Positions 6,616 to 13,684 are shown, counted from the stretch's first letter. The stretch is 22,922 nt of DNA from a virus (IMGVR_UViG_3300015360_000210:1-22922), one strand, 5' to 3'. The notes: generated by a model not told the origin, from the letters alone. Numbers and translations: made by a program.

Positions 6616-7341
6616 ATGCAAACACCAGAAGAAATAAAAGCAGCAAAGGAAGCTACTGATAAAGCAGCAGCAGCAGCAGCAGCCGAAGCAGCAAGAATTG
6701 CGGCAGCATCTCAGACAGATGATGACGGTGGTGAGGATGAAGATTCTGAAGATCAGGATGATTCTGATCTAGGTCAACTAAGTCCAAAACAAAAAGCGTA
6801 TGTTGAAAGACTGCGCAAAGAAAATGCTAAGACACGAATTAAGGCAAAGGATCTTGAAACAAAGTATTCTGGCCTAAGTGACCGTTTTGGTAAGTTAGAG
6901 GGTGGTCTTAAGAAGCTATTTGGAGAAGATGTAGATGATCTTCCACCAGAAAAGAAGATTGAGAATCTATCCCAACACAATGAAGCTTTAGCGCTTTCAA
7001 ACGCAATGAAAGAAGCAGCATTAGAGTACGGAGTAGGAAAAGCTGATTACGAATACTTTGAGTTTCTTGTAGCTAAAACAATGCAAGAACTTGGAGAAGA
7101 TGAGGAACTAGGAGAAGAAGATTTAGCAGCGATTGCAAAACAAGCGCGCGCAAAATCAACAGCAAAATCGACAAGTGTCGATAGTGGCGGGGCACCGGAT
7201 CCTGATGAGGATGACGGAAGTCTTTCTTTAGATGAATTCCAAAATATGGGGATCGTCGCTCGTTCAGCTCTTTATCAAAAAGATAAAGCTACTTATGAAA
7301 AAATGATGCTTGCGGAAAAAGGCGCTAAAAGAAAAAAATAA
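6616..7341 (+). CDS. Capsid scaffolding protein
   Basis: 241 residues, immediately upstream of the capsid gene. The composition is typical of scaffolds: an Ala-rich N terminus (seven Ala at 17-23, from six GCA codons plus GCC), a strongly acidic Asp/Glu tract (35-51), a long coiled-coil-like Lys/Glu region (58-125), a second acidic helix (137-170) and a basic C terminus ending in KGAKRKK, which would contact the shell. It should guide assembly of the prohead and then leave. There is no protease motif in or near it, so the scaffold may leave intact or be cut by an enzyme encoded outside this window. AAGGAG provides a strong ribosome site. Confidence 0.87.
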   Translation: MQTPEEIKAAKEATDKAAAAAAAEAARIAAASQTDDDGGEDEDSEDQDDSDLGQLSPKQKAYVERLRKENAKTRIKAKDLETKYSGLSDRFGKLEGGLKKLFGEDVDDLPPEKKIENLSQHNEALALSNAMKEAALEYGVGKADYEYFEFLVAKTMQELGEDEELGEEDLAAIAKQARAKSTAKSTSVDSGGAPDPDEDDGSLSLDEFQNMGIVARSALYQKDKATYEKMMLAEKGAKRKK

Positions 7342-7367
7342 ATTAACAACTTTTAGGAGTATATAAA

Positions 7368-8213
7368 ATGCCCGCAACAGTAAGTACAGATTTTGTTTTT
7401 GAACCGAAAGTATGGAAAGAGCACGTTAGTGCATTTTTTCGTGATAAATTAGTTTTTGGTGCTATCGCTGAAAGTGATGACAGCTTAACACAAGAACCAG
7501 GGACTACAGTAAATTTTCCTTATTTTAAACAAATAGGAGCAGTAGAAGAACCTGCTGAATCCGCTTCTTTGAGTGTTGACAATTTGTCAGACGATTCTTT
7601 CAACGCAACAGTAAAAGAAATTGGTAAAGCGGTTGGTATTAAGAAGAAAGCTTTCAAAGTTAGTGCAGCAAGAACAGAACGCATTATCCAAGAAATCACT
7701 TCACAAATTGGTCGTCGTCATGCTGAAAAAGTTGATAGCGATTTACTAGCTGAATTTGCTGGCGTAGGAAACTTTGTAGCTCCGGTTATGTCGGTAACAG
7801 GTAAGAATGTACGCGCAATCAATCACGGTAAAGTAACAGCTTTCGGTGATTTACACCAAGATGCAGTTGCATTACAAATCCATAGCTTAGATATGCTTGA
7901 AGTAATGAACGATACAGTTGCAGGATTCATGAAAGCGGATGCACTTGATCCAATGATTCGTGTACCTGGTTTCGTAGGTCGTTTGTTAGGTATGGCTGTG
8001 TTTGAAAATGACAAACTAACAGTTGGTACTGCATACATTCAAAAAATGGCACCATACGGTTACATTTTGAAGCAAGACATGGAACTTGAAAGCGATTACG
8101 ACATTTTGGCGCGCGAATGGGTTTTTACAGGCAACCAATGGTATGCAGTAAAATCATTCCACGCAAAAATTGCTGCTAACGATTATAAAACAGCAAAATT
8201 AGTGTTCACATAA
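7368..8213 (+). CDS. Major capsid protein
   Basis: 281 residues, the shell subunit. It follows the scaffold gene with a good AGGAG site, and codon use is more even and TTA/GCA-rich than in its neighbours, as expected for a highly expressed gene. The order of elements fits the HK97 fold: N-terminal arm with VWKEHVSAFFRDKLVFGAIAE (16-36), an extended loop rich in Pro/Glu/Ser, a long spine-like helix with RTERIIQEITSQIGRRHAEKVDSDLL (106-131) and a C-terminal beta-rich domain that includes a Lys-Gln-Asp-Met-Glu-Leu-Glu segment. A hairpin terminator follows directly. The assignment rests on position and overall pattern, not on a diagnostic motif. Confidence 0.9.
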   Translation: MPATVSTDFVFEPKVWKEHVSAFFRDKLVFGAIAESDDSLTQEPGTTVNFPYFKQIGAVEEPAESASLSVDNLSDDSFNATVKEIGKAVGIKKKAFKVSAARTERIIQEITSQIGRRHAEKVDSDLLAEFAGVGNFVAPVMSVTGKNVRAINHGKVTAFGDLHQDAVALQIHSLDMLEVMNDTVAGFMKADALDPMIRVPGFVGRLLGMAVFENDKLTVGTAYIQKMAPYGYILKQDMELESDYDILAREWVFTGNQWYAVKSFHAKIAANDYKTAKLVFT

Positions 8214-8224
8214 TAGAGAATAAT

Positions 8225-8251
8225 AGCGAGCAAAGGTTTACTTTGCTCGCT
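8225..8251 (+). terminator. Hairpin terminator after the major capsid gene
   Basis: GCGAGCAAAG (8226-8235) pairs perfectly with CTTTGCTCGC (8241-8250) around a GTTTA loop; A8225-T8251 adds an eleventh pair. It is followed by TTAAACTTTT, a weak T-run. It starts 12 nt after the capsid stop. It probably causes partial termination and protects the 3' end of an abundant capsid transcript, while the genes beyond are read through or have their own promoter. Confidence 0.8.
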
Positions 8252-8289
8252 TAAACTTTTAAATTTAAATTATTACAAAGGAAATAAAA

Positions 8290-8736
8290 ATGAAAATTAT
8301 CTTAGCTTTAGTTTGTGTTCTTGGTCTCACTTCTCAGGCATTTGCCGCTTTAAACAATGAAAATAATCCTGGTATGGCATGTTATGCGCTTGGTTCTCCA
8401 AGTGTTGATGCAACTATTTTGGCAGGTGCTTTAGGTGGTAAATCCATTAGAGTAATGTCTGTTAGTCTTGTAAACGCAGGGACAATTGTAGCTTCTAACT
8501 CCGACTTTGTTCAGTTAGAGTTACGCAAAGGCGCAACAGTTGTTGCAGAGCTTGATTCTCGTGCTGCACATGAAAATGGACTTGTTCTAAATACGCAGGA
8601 GCCTTTGAATGTAGTTTTGGCGGAACGAGATATAGCTGCGAATTCAGTTTTATCTATTGACTACAATGAGACAGACTCGGGTACTGCGGTTGCACTAACC
8701 GGAGCTATGGTTTGTGTTCATTACGCGGTGAAATAA
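8290..8736 (+). CDS. Unknown protein with Sec signal peptide, encoded directly after the capsid gene
   Basis: 148 residues with AAAGGA before ATG 8290. Residues 1-19 (MKIILALVCVLGLTSQAFA) are a textbook signal peptide with a signal-peptidase I Ala-x-Ala site before Ala20. No lipobox is present. The mature part (about 129 residues) is beta-rich, with strands such as SIRVMSVSLVNAG and DFVQLELRKGATVVAEL, and has exactly two Cys (31 and 142), which could form a disulfide after export. The fold pattern resembles small head decoration or fibre proteins, and its place after the capsid gene would suggest such a role, but virion proteins are not normally exported. It may instead be a periplasmic or surface protein, for example for superinfection exclusion. 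Confidence 0.8.
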   Translation: MKIILALVCVLGLTSQAFAALNNENNPGMACYALGSPSVDATILAGALGGKSIRVMSVSLVNAGTIVASNSDFVQLELRKGATVVAELDSRAAHENGLVLNTQEPLNVVLAERDIAANSVLSIDYNETDSGTAVALTGAMVCVHYAVK

Positions 8737-8885
8737 TGGGAATTATGTCACGTCGTCGCCAAAGGGACCAAAAAGTAGTTGTAGCACAAGAAGCAATTAA
8801 TAAAAAAGAATTGGTAAAGCCAATCTTTGCGGAAAAAGAAATAGAGTCTGCGCAAGAAACGCCTTTAAAGAAAAAAGGGAAGTAG
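8736..8885 (+). CDS. 49-residue basic protein of unknown function
   Basis: ATG 8736 overlaps the previous stop (TAATG) and the ORF ends at TAG 8883-8885, three bases before the next ATG. The product starts MGIMSRRRQRDQKVVVAQEA, and continues with a Lys/Glu helix and the basic end KKKGK. No family recognised. Charge pattern and size fit a flexible peptide that binds another protein or DNA in the neck region. The seamless fit between two genes supports it. Confidence 0.6.
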   Translation: MGIMSRRRQRDQKVVVAQEAINKKELVKPIFAEKEIESAQETPLKKKGK

Positions 8886-8888
8886 TAA

Positions 8889-9245
8889 ATGGCATTGTCT
8901 GATAGAGAGAAACACAAAGTAATTTTTTATTTGGGTTGGTCTGGTCAGACAATAATAGCCGGATCCACGCAATATAATTCTGTTGTTTTTAATCGAGTAG
9001 GTTTTCTAAATGCGGAAATAGAGCGTATTGTGAAAGGGTTACTTGTAAGAATTGAAAAGGTGGATACTTCTTTAGAGGCTGCACTATGTAGACTTACCGC
9101 TGCTGAAGTAGACGGCATTGTTTTAAATAAAGATGAGATTGTTCACCTAAAAGCTGAAAGACGCAGATACATTAGAGAACTTTCCGATCATTTAGACATA
9201 CCTATGACAAAATCTAGTGGTGTAAATATATCGGTAGTCTCGTGA
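8889..9245 (+). CDS. Probable neck / head-tail connector protein
   Basis: 118 residues. It begins with an acidic/basic helix (LSDREKHKVIFYLGW, 3-17), then a Gly-rich strand, and long amphipathic helices (41-90) with a basic RRRYIREL segment near the end. The opening Leu-Ser-x-x-x-Lys-x-x-x-Ile-x-Phe-Tyr-Leu-Gly resembles the start of helical head-completion proteins that dock under the portal. Its position, after the capsid and before other neck genes, is where this protein is found. The match is by position and helix pattern rather than a unique motif. The TGA stop overlaps the next gene's GTG start. Confidence 0.5.
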   Translation: MALSDREKHKVIFYLGWSGQTIIAGSTQYNSVVFNRVGFLNAEIERIVKGLLVRIEKVDTSLEAALCRLTAAEVDGIVLNKDEIVHLKAERRRYIRELSDHLDIPMTKSSGVNISVVS

Positions 9246-9664
9246 GTGATATTAGAAAAGGGCTTCTTGATTGTGTCGATAAGATTCTTGAGATTAGAGA
9301 ATCTATCGGAGCGCAGCTTGCAGACGTTTCGATAATTACACGCACATGGAGTGGAGAGCGAATAGGGGACGGGTCCTTTACAGACGTAGAGGTTCCAATG
9401 TATCCAATTCCACAAATAAAAGATTTTTCGCATAATATTCGAGTTAGTGAAGCGGGCGCAGTGAAGCAGGGTGATTTGATCTTGGTGGGTATTTCTCAAA
9501 ATTCCTATCCAGACGAAAGTATGCTGCGCACTGACACAGGTTCTAATACTGTAGAGAAAATGATAAAAGTAGGAAATCATTTTTATCGTACTGTTTATGT
9601 AAAGCAGAAATTAGTAACATGGGATGTACAAGTTAGAAAAGTAAACCAAGATGAAACCGAATAG
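9242..9664 (+). CDS. Probable head closure / head-tail joining protein
   Basis: 140 residues from GTG 9242, which overlaps the previous stop (GTGA). After an N-terminal helix (1-25) the protein is beta-rich: SIITRTWSGERIGDGSFTDVEVPMYP, then DLILVGISQNSY, and a final TVYVKQKLVTWDVQVRKV pair of strands. A short beta-barrel with an early helix is the usual fold of stopper and head-completion proteins that seal the portal channel. No residue proves this; the order of genes (connector, this, tail completion, tail terminator, sheath) is the main argument. Confidence 0.5.
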   Translation: MSDIRKGLLDCVDKILEIRESIGAQLADVSIITRTWSGERIGDGSFTDVEVPMYPIPQIKDFSHNIRVSEAGAVKQGDLILVGISQNSYPDESMLRTDTGSNTVEKMIKVGNHFYRTVYVKQKLVTWDVQVRKVNQDETE

Positions 9665-9673
9665 GGGTAATTT

Positions 9674-9871
9674 ATGATGGACGATAAAAAAGGGTATGAC
9701 AAGATGTCTGGGGCAAATCCATGTAATGTGGGACCACAGGGTATTAAGGGCCAAGGAATGGGATCCACGCAAGTGTCTGGTGTAAATCATCCAGGTATGG
9801 GACCAACAGTAATTGGTGGCGGCATGGGATCTCTTACGCAGGAACCTATTCAGCCTAAAGTGGGGAAGTAA
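9674..9871 (+). CDS. 65-residue Gly/Pro-rich protein of unknown function
   Basis: AGGGG at 9663-9667 gives a ribosome site for ATG 9674. After a charged start (MMDDKKGYDKM) the sequence is low in complexity, rich in Gly, Met and Pro, with GMGSTQ (28-33) and GMGSLTQ (50-56) as near repeats around VSGVNHPGMGPTVIGG. It has one Cys and no hydrophobic segment or obvious fold, so it may be a flexible linker-type virion peptide. It sits directly before the hairpin-motif protein and might be its partner. No family recognised. Confidence 0.6.
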   Translation: MMDDKKGYDKMSGANPCNVGPQGIKGQGMGSTQVSGVNHPGMGPTVIGGGMGSLTQEPIQPKVGK

Positions 9872-9876
9872 TTTAT

Positions 9877-10446
9877 ATGGAAAAGAATCGACAACAAGGA
9901 AAAGTCCGTTTTATTCGTAAGAATGGAAGGTTAATTCCAATTAGGGCGAAGTCATTAAACCCTGTTCTTTCTAAAAAAGCATATACGAAAGATCCTTACG
10001 GAGCTGCTGCAAAATCTAGTGCTTCGTTGGGTGCCCTAAGTGGCGTATCTGGTGCTGCCGCAGTTTTTGCTAAAGGTCCCAAGCTTAGAATGGCGGGCGC
10101 TCTAGGCGGGGTTGGTTTTGGAGCACTGGCTACGATAAATTCGGTAAATAGAATTAGAGGCAGCTATGCGCTGGGCGGTAAAAAAGAAGGCGGCGGCTTT
10201 ACTGGGTGGTTAGCTACGGGACTAACGGGATCTGCTGCTGGACTTGCTGCGTCTGTCGCAGGTGTTGGTGTTGGTGTTGGTGCGGGCTATCTTGCTTCTA
10301 AAGGGGCTGGAAAACTTGGAGGCCTGGCTAGGCTATTACGTCGAAAAAAGAAGTTACCTAAGGCATCTAAGGCATCTAAGGCATCTAAGGTTAAGGAAGC
10401 TACGGCTACGGCTACGGCTACGGCTACGAAATCTAGGTTTAAGTAA
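9877..10446 (+). CDS. Unknown Gly/Ala-rich hydrophobic protein with N-terminal hairpin motif
   Basis: 189 residues. Residues 9-23 (KVRFIRKNGRLIPIR) are nearly identical in pattern to the start of the protein encoded at 4789, 5 kb away. The rest has hydrophobic glycine-rich stretches at 49-65, 71-88 and 110-140 (GLTGSAAGLAASVAG, then GVGVGVGAGYLA), an Arg/Lys cluster (155-159), and a C-terminal low-complexity tail of Lys-Ala-Ser and Ala-Thr repeats made by two DNA tandem repeats. The same architecture as the 4789 product suggests paralogues. The Gly spacing is like helices that pack in or span membranes. I infer a minor virion component that could insert in the host envelope during DNA entry; direct evidence is lacking. 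Confidence 0.75.
   Translation: MEKNRQQGKVRFIRKNGRLIPIRAKSLNPVLSKKAYTKDPYGAAAKSSASLGALSGVSGAAAVFAKGPKLRMAGALGGVGFGALATINSVNRIRGSYALGGKKEGGGFTGWLATGLTGSAAGLAASVAGVGVGVGAGYLASKGAGKLGGLARLLRRKKKLPKASKASKASKVKEATATATATATKSRFK
10358..10390 (+). repeat. 9-bp tandem repeat, 3.7 copies
   Basis: Three perfect copies of CTAAGGCAT (10358-10366, 10367-10375, 10376-10384) and a partial CTAAGG. Coding in frame, it gives alternating Lys-Ala-Ser. The copies are identical, so the expansion is recent. Changing copy number would not shift the frame. Confidence 0.9.
10399..10428 (+). repeat. 6-bp tandem repeat, 5 copies
   Basis: Five perfect copies of GCTACG encode five Ala-Thr pairs near the C terminus of the same protein. 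It lies 8 nt after the 9-bp repeat. Both are multiples of three, so length can vary without loss of the protein. Confidence 0.9.
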
Positions 10447-10907
10447 TGCCTGGTAAAACTGTAAAACTTGAAAACTTTGCGCAAGAAATAGAAGGGTTTT
10501 CAAAGGCTACGCTGAAAGAGCAAAGGGTCGCAGTTGTTAGTGGGGTTATGCGTTCACTTCCTGAGTTAGTTGCGGCAAGTCCGGTGGATACCGGTTCTTA
10601 TGCAGCCTCTTGGGATTTCACGGAAACAGAGCAGAACGTGATTCTTGGCAATTTTGCTCCACACGCGCCAATTATAGAGAAGGGCGCTAGGCCTTTCACG
10701 CCGCCCATTCGTCCCTTGTTGGCGTGGGCTAAAAGAGTGTTAAGGTCTTCTAGTCAGCCTCCAGACTATGATAGCGAGGTTTGGGATTTGGCTAAGGGTG
10801 TGCAGAACAAGATCGCAAAAGAAGGTATGGAGCCTAGAAATATCTTAGAAAAAATGATTCCTAAAATCATTAAAAACATAAGGGAAGAATTAGCTCGTGG
10901 CAGATAG
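10446..10907 (+). CDS. Tail completion / neck protein, HK97 gp10-like
   Basis: 153 residues, TAATG start. The core pattern ASPVDTGSYAASWDF (44-58) followed by NFAPHAPIIEKGARPFTPP (69-87) matches the HK97 gp10-type family, which has Pro-Val-Asp-Thr-Gly-x-h-x-x-Ser/Trp and then Tyr/His-Ala-x-x-hydrophobic-Glu-x-Gly. Members sit at the head-tail junction and are needed to finish tails or join them to heads. A C-terminal helical region with EGMEPRNIL follows. It overlaps the next gene by 11 nt. Confidence 0.75.
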   Translation: MPGKTVKLENFAQEIEGFSKATLKEQRVAVVSGVMRSLPELVAASPVDTGSYAASWDFTETEQNVILGNFAPHAPIIEKGARPFTPPIRPLLAWAKRVLRSSSQPPDYDSEVWDLAKGVQNKIAKEGMEPRNILEKMIPKIIKNIREELARGR

Positions 10908-11511
10908 CACTACTTCAAACGAATCGATAACTGAAATTGTACCGAAGGCATTAAGCACATATTTAAAGGCTAATGTTTTGGGTCTTATAGAAGCTTACGA
11001 CGAATTTCCTTCCTCTAATTTAAAAATAAAAATGCCATCTATTTCTATATTCGCATCTTCAAATGCGGAATTTAGGTCTTTAATGCCTTATGTAGAAAAA
11101 AAAGCAGGCAGTGCGGGTGGTCCTGTAATCGCTGCAAATAAAGCTAAGATCAGATGGATTGTAGGAATTTACGACCTAACATTGCAATTGGATATTTGGA
11201 CTAGAAATAAAGAAGAAAGGGACGATATTTTTGACTCCTTATTCAATGCGTTAAATCCTAAGATAGCTCCTATGGGGCTTGTCCTAAAGCTAGATGAGTA
11301 TTTTAATCAGTTGTGCAGCTACGAATATATAGGCCACACTATGCAAGACTCAGGAGAACGTGCCGATAGAGACGAGTGGCGCATGACTGTGAATGTACTT
11401 GTGACTTGCAAAGCAGTGCGGGAGCGTTCAGAATTTATAATAACAGACACAGACACAGCAGCGGAAATTGAAGCTCAAGGGCAAATTGACCGGACTGTAG
11501 TTGTGGAATAA
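10897..11511 (+). CDS. Probable tail terminator protein
   Basis: 204 residues from GTG 10897, with AGGGAAG at 10881-10887 upstream. The N-terminal helix (ITEIVPKALSTYLKANVLG) and the beta strands KIRWIVGIYDLTLQLDIWTRNKEERDDIFD (84-113) are typical of tail-terminator and gpU-like proteins: a strand pair ending in Leu-x-Leu-x-x-Trp, then a charged helix carrying Arg-Asp. The later ADRDEWRMTVNVLVTCKA is the expected second sheet. These proteins cap the finished tail tube. Its place just before the sheath gene agrees. No unique motif proves it. Confidence 0.55.
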   Translation: MADSTTSNESITEIVPKALSTYLKANVLGLIEAYDEFPSSNLKIKMPSISIFASSNAEFRSLMPYVEKKAGSAGGPVIAANKAKIRWIVGIYDLTLQLDIWTRNKEERDDIFDSLFNALNPKIAPMGLVLKLDEYFNQLCSYEYIGHTMQDSGERADRDEWRMTVNVLVTCKAVRERSEFIITDTDTAAEIEAQGQIDRTVVVE

Positions 11512-11525
11512 AAGGAGATTTTTTA

Positions 11526-13214
11526 ATGGGAATTTTTAGAACAAACGATCCAACACAGTTTGATGACATTGACGGAATAGTTGTAGACGAATCGGCGCCA
11601 CCTTCTGCGATTACGGGAGCAGCAGCGAACGTTGCAATTATGGTGGGTCAATTTCAGAGGGGTCCAAAAGAACTTTCTTTAGTTATAGGCTCCATCGGTG
11701 AATTTAACGAAATTTACGGAAAATCTTCTTTTTCAGGAAACAAACAATTAAGAAATAAAAAATTTGGTGCGCTAAGAATTATTAGAGCATTTGCAGCAGA
11801 TGCGGTGAAAGCCACATTGACTGTAGATACAAAATTAAAATTTGATGCAAAACACTTCGGTGCTTATGGAAACAATATCAAAATAACAGTGGGTAATGTT
11901 GCGGGAGATGCTTCAGCAGTTGCAGCAACATTTTCCGGTGCAGTTGCAGGTGTTACCGGAACCGTAACCTTAACAGCAAACGTGGCGGGCACAGCAGGCA
12001 ACAGTATTCTATTAACAGGCGATGGAAGCACAACGCTTACGGCTCTTGTATCAGCTTGGAACGCAGCAAATGTTGGAAACCAAGTGACTCTAGGCACAGC
12101 AAATGGCGCAAACACTCCTAACAACGCAGTAGCGATGCAGTTAGCGGGAGGGGCGGCTTCAGTAAACGCTGGGTTTAAAGTAACAATTGAAGATACAAAT
12201 GTAGATGCGGTTTTACCTATAGAAATTTACGATGGTTTAACAGCAGCAGCTTTAACAACAGCGACTTTTGCGGGCTCTAATCTTGTTGCGGTAACAATTC
12301 TTTCTCAAGCAAGCGATCCTGCAAATCAAACTGCAACTTCTCTTGCAGCAGGCAGTGATGGCACAATTACAAACACAGATTATGAAACTGCAATCGTACT
12401 TGCAGAAGAAGAAAAAGCCGGGAACGTGCTTTTCTTAGACAGCTACAACGCAGTTAGAAACGGATATTTAAAAACACACGTAGCAGCACAACAAGATAAA
12501 ATGGTTATTGTTTGCGGGCAACCAGGGGACAATAAAGCAGCAGCAATTGCGGATGTGGTTAATTACAGAGATGCAGATGGGCGTATTATGTACGCGTGGC
12601 CGTATGTAGAAACATCTATCGATAATGTACTTGAATTAACGCCTCCGGCGGCATGGATTGCTTCTATATTTTCACAAACTAGCCCACACATTGCTCTTTC
12701 TTTCACTGGAAACACTGGCTTTCTAGCTGGCATTGTTGATCTTGAATTTAAAGAATCAAGAAACGGATATATCTCTTTAAACAGCGCGGGCATTATGTCG
12801 CTTGAGTATGACAAAGACGTAGGCTACTTAGTAAAAAACGCAGTAACTACACACCTTTTAAATACAGAGAAGCGTGAAGTTTTACGCAGACGCATGACTG
12901 ATTTCTTAACTGATTCAATCGCTTTCTACTTAAAGAATTATCAAAATGATGTGAATTCAAGTGAAAAGCGCGACGAGGTTAAAGCCACTATTCTTTCTTT
13001 CGACACTTTGTTAGTAGCAAGTAAAGTATTGCCAGGGCAAAAAGATGTGAAGGGCGGTGCTCCGCTTCTTGTAGACACTGAGAGTTTAAACACTGATGCC
13101 GTAATTGCATTGGGACAATTTAAAATTATATATAAAAGAAGAATTTTCAGCTCTATGCGCTATATCGTTCTGCAAGCAGAAATCGGTACAAGCGTTGTAG
13201 TAACAGAAATATAA
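11526..13214 (+). CDS. Contractile tail sheath protein
   Basis: 562 residues, strong AAAGGAG site. The N terminus has the sheath opening with APPSAITGAAANVAIMVGQFQRGP (24-47), then FGALRIIRAFAADAVKATL (80-98), a GAYGNNIKITV strand (112-122), and a C-terminal domain with NGYISLNSAGIMSLEYDKDVGYLVKNAV (413-440), VLRRRMTDFLTDSIAFYLK (452-470) and YKRRIFSSMRYIVLQAEIG (536-554), typical of sheath subunits that handshake around the tube. An additional domain of about 70-85 residues (roughly 127-213) splits the GNNIKITV and FKVTIEDTN strands that are usually adjacent. It is rich in Gly/Ala/Thr/Asn and probably lies on the outer surface. Confidence 0.95.
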   Translation: MGIFRTNDPTQFDDIDGIVVDESAPPSAITGAAANVAIMVGQFQRGPKELSLVIGSIGEFNEIYGKSSFSGNKQLRNKKFGALRIIRAFAADAVKATLTVDTKLKFDAKHFGAYGNNIKITVGNVAGDASAVAATFSGAVAGVTGTVTLTANVAGTAGNSILLTGDGSTTLTALVSAWNAANVGNQVTLGTANGANTPNNAVAMQLAGGAASVNAGFKVTIEDTNVDAVLPIEIYDGLTAAALTTATFAGSNLVAVTILSQASDPANQTATSLAAGSDGTITNTDYETAIVLAEEEKAGNVLFLDSYNAVRNGYLKTHVAAQQDKMVIVCGQPGDNKAAAIADVVNYRDADGRIMYAWPYVETSIDNVLELTPPAAWIASIFSQTSPHIALSFTGNTGFLAGIVDLEFKESRNGYISLNSAGIMSLEYDKDVGYLVKNAVTTHLLNTEKREVLRRRMTDFLTDSIAFYLKNYQNDVNSSEKRDEVKATILSFDTLLVASKVLPGQKDVKGGAPLLVDTESLNTDAVIALGQFKIIYKRRIFSSMRYIVLQAEIGTSVVVTEI

Positions 13215-13226
13215 GGGGAATAAAAA

Positions 13227-13652
13227 ATGGCAAATCCAAGTATTCGCGGGCACAAGGGACAGTTTAAGATTTTTGAAAACGGACAATTGACTAGCATTGT
13301 GGACATTACAGGGGTGGCGGTGAATCAAGATTCATCTTTTTCACGCACATTTTATGTAGGTCGTCCACTTCCTGAAGGCGATCAAACTATAGAAGGATGG
13401 TCGGGTTCAATCGACTTAGAAGTAAAGGACGCTGCTGTCGATGAGTTTATTGATGCGTTAATTACGAATAATTTAAACGGAATTGGTGTAAGCGATTACA
13501 CTTTTATTACTGTTGAAGAGTTCGGAGACGGATCAAGAAAATCTTATGTGTATTTCGATTGCCAATTTAAGATGTCAAAGAGTCAAGGCGGTCTAAATGC
13601 AAAAATGACTAAAAAACTTGATTTCCAAGCAGCCGGCAGACAATCATTATAA
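13227..13652 (+). CDS. Tail tube protein
   Basis: 141 residues, 12 nt after the sheath stop, AAGGGGA site. It starts MANPSIRGHKGQFKIFENGQ and has the beta pattern of inner tube proteins, with EGWSGSIDLEVKDAAVDEFIDALI (55-78) as the central strand/helix and SYVYFDCQFKMSKSQGGLNAKMTKKLDFQAAG near the end. A sheath-tube pair followed by a terminator is the usual arrangement in contractile tails, because both are needed in many copies. Confidence 0.92.
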   Translation: MANPSIRGHKGQFKIFENGQLTSIVDITGVAVNQDSSFSRTFYVGRPLPEGDQTIEGWSGSIDLEVKDAAVDEFIDALITNNLNGIGVSDYTFITVEEFGDGSRKSYVYFDCQFKMSKSQGGLNAKMTKKLDFQAAGRQSL

Positions 13653-13661
13653 AACCAGATG

Positions 13662-13684
13662 CCCTACATTATGTAGGGTTTTTT
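13662..13684 (+). terminator. Strong intrinsic terminator after the tube gene
   Basis: CCCTACA (13662-13668), loop TTA, TGTAGGG (13672-13678), then six T (13679-13684). It lies 10 nt past the tube stop. This is a textbook Rho-independent terminator and should cut expression between the abundant sheath/tube and the rarer tape measure and baseplate. Confidence 0.88.

Noticed and set aside
10244-10456. A 70-codon + strand frame rich in Leu-Arg and His repeats
   Set aside because: It is the alternate frame of the tandem repeats in the 9877 gene; its repeats are a product of the DNA repeats.
13254-13305. The tube protein's GQFKIFENGQLTSIVDI as a sixth copy of the hairpin tag
   Set aside because: It shares the strand-turn-strand feel and Asn-Gly, but lacks the Arg after the turn and the Pro-Ile end, and it belongs to the tube's own fold.
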